The position numbers and the translations under genes are program-made. Below, piece by piece: positions 63,468 to 64,000 of a DNA stretch of 64,000 bases (positions within the stretch are counted from its first letter, which is position 1; every line of letters begins with the position of its first letter). Location: positions 124,001 to 188,000 of the forward strand of contig JABIFX010000208.1 in the NCBI GenBank assembly GCA_018650445.1. Direction: 5' to 3'. The DNA comes from Fidelibacterota bacterium. GTDB lineage: Bacteria; Fidelibacterota; UBA8477; JABMPR01. The notes below the pieces were generated by a model that ran no database searches, was not told the DNA's origin, and saw nothing but the letters and a program-made list of their open reading frames with translations.

Positions 63468-64000
63468 ATGAAATCAATCAAATATAGTTTAATTCCATTG
63501 ATGATATGCTTTGTGCTGCACGCTTGTTCAAAGGAAAGCAATACACCTGACTCAAACTCTCCAGACCTGACCATCCTCTATACAAATGATGAACATGGCT
63601 GGATCTCAGAAACAAGCGATGCAGAGGGTGCTGCAAAACTGTTGGGTGTTTGGAAAGAGGATGAAGGTTATACCCCCAATAGCTCCTATCTCATTCTGAG
63701 TGGGGGCGATAATTGGACAGGTCCGGCTATATCAACCTGGTTCCAGGGTGAGTCCACCGTAGCTACTATGAATGCCATGGGATATAACGCCGCCGCCATT
63801 GGTAATCACGAATTTGATTTTCAAGTGAGTGGTTTGAGGGAAAGAGTATCTCAGGCGGATTTTCCATATCTTTCGGCAAATATTCGCCTTAATTCCAATG
63901 ACCAAATTCCTGATTTTGCTCAAGCGTATGTTATCCAAGAAGTGAATGATATTCTGGTAGGGATCGTTGGTTTGACAACAACCAGCACAAGCTATAGCAC
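63468..64000 (+). CDS. 5'-nucleotidase/metallophosphatase-type lipoprotein (3' end beyond the window)
   Basis: The first 177 residues of a longer protein; no stop occurs before the window ends. The signal peptide has a lipobox (VLHAC, Cys20). The metallophosphoesterase core begins with TILYTNDEHGWI and continues with LSGGDNWTGP and AAAIGNHEFDF, the D-x-H, GGDxxxG and GNHEFD motifs of UshA-type 5'-nucleotidases. It probably hydrolyses nucleotides or 2',3'-cyclic nucleotides in the periplasm. AAGGA lies 12 nt before the ATG. Confidence 0.9.
   Translation, partial: MKSIKYSLIPLMICFVLHACSKESNTPDSNSPDLTILYTNDEHGWISETSDAEGAAKLLGVWKEDEGYTPNSSYLILSGGDNWTGPAISTWFQGESTVATMNAMGYNAAAIGNHEFDFQVSGLRERVSQADFPYLSANIRLNSNDQIPDFAQAYVIQEVNDILVGIVGLTTTSTSYS

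Noticed and set aside
1-64000. tRNA, rRNA, CRISPR array, prophage or insertion sequence
   Set aside because: I looked for tRNA T-arm sequences, regular direct repeats, and integrase or transposase motifs and found none. Only the single REP-like palindrome qualifies as a repeat.

Overview
This window reads as a chromosomal segment of a Gram-negative bacterium of the Fibrobacterota-Chlorobiota-Bacteroidota (FCB) superphylum. An uncultured marine lineage of the Marinimicrobia / Calditrichota / Ignavibacteria kind is the best guess. The grounds are a surface protein ending in a type-A T9SS-style sorting domain (NYPNPFNPST motif), a GldL/GldM-like membrane motor pair, a fused CcoN-CcoO cbb3 oxidase, several lipoproteins, and dense operons with 1- and 4-nt overlaps. 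No rRNA, tRNA, CRISPR, integrase, transposase or phage gene was found. Phylum is inferred from gene content only.

Layout. (1) 0.1-7.4 kb: a secreted repeat protein, an ABC-2 exporter pair, an NmrA-like oxidoreductase, a small membrane protein and a membrane-anchored J-domain protein. (2) 7.6-16.2 kb: valS, a lipoprotein with a TonB-type C-terminal domain, then a compact operon of GldL-like, GldM-like and two paralogous outer-membrane beta-barrel candidates, closed by a clear Rho-independent terminator. (3) 16.5-24.8 kb: a complete cbb3 oxidase locus (Rrf2 regulator, ccoI, ccoS, ccoNO fusion, ccoQ, ccoP, terminator, ccoG, ccoH). (4) 24.9-30.6 kb: TPR lipoprotein, saccharopine-dehydrogenase-like enzyme with an amino-acid permease, a nucleotide-sugar-epimerase-like protein and small membrane proteins. 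(5) 30.8-37.7 kb: a Yej/Dpp-type peptide ABC importer whose first ATPase carries two hydrophobic hairpins inserted into the nucleotide-binding domain. A REP-like palindromic repeat separates the binding-protein gene from the permeases. (6) 37.7-49.2 kb: DUF1801, transglutaminase-like and ATP-grasp proteins, a lipoprotein cell-wall amidase, an Lrp/AsnC - homoserine dehydrogenase - trans-sulfuration operon, arsenate reductase, O6-alkylguanine-DNA alkyltransferase, an AraC-GyrI regulator and PIN-PhoH. (7) 49.4-64 kb: GAF-HD-GYP phosphodiesterase and a PH-domain membrane protein, a long leftward run (ubiA-like, dnaE, dtd, cvfB, ABC exporter with two permeases), then an enolase-superfamily enzyme, two methyltransferases, a membrane protein and the start of a 5'-nucleotidase-type lipoprotein cut by the window end.

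How it fits together. The organism respires with a high-affinity cbb3 oxidase whose maturation genes are co-located and probably controlled by a Cys3 Fe-S Rrf2 regulator. It imports peptides or amino acids and catabolises them, and it has a cell envelope with lipoproteins, beta-barrels and a T9SS-like export/motor system. The two most unusual items are the minimal GldLM-like motor operon (no GldK or GldN visible) and the ABC ATPase with membrane hairpins inside its catalytic domain.
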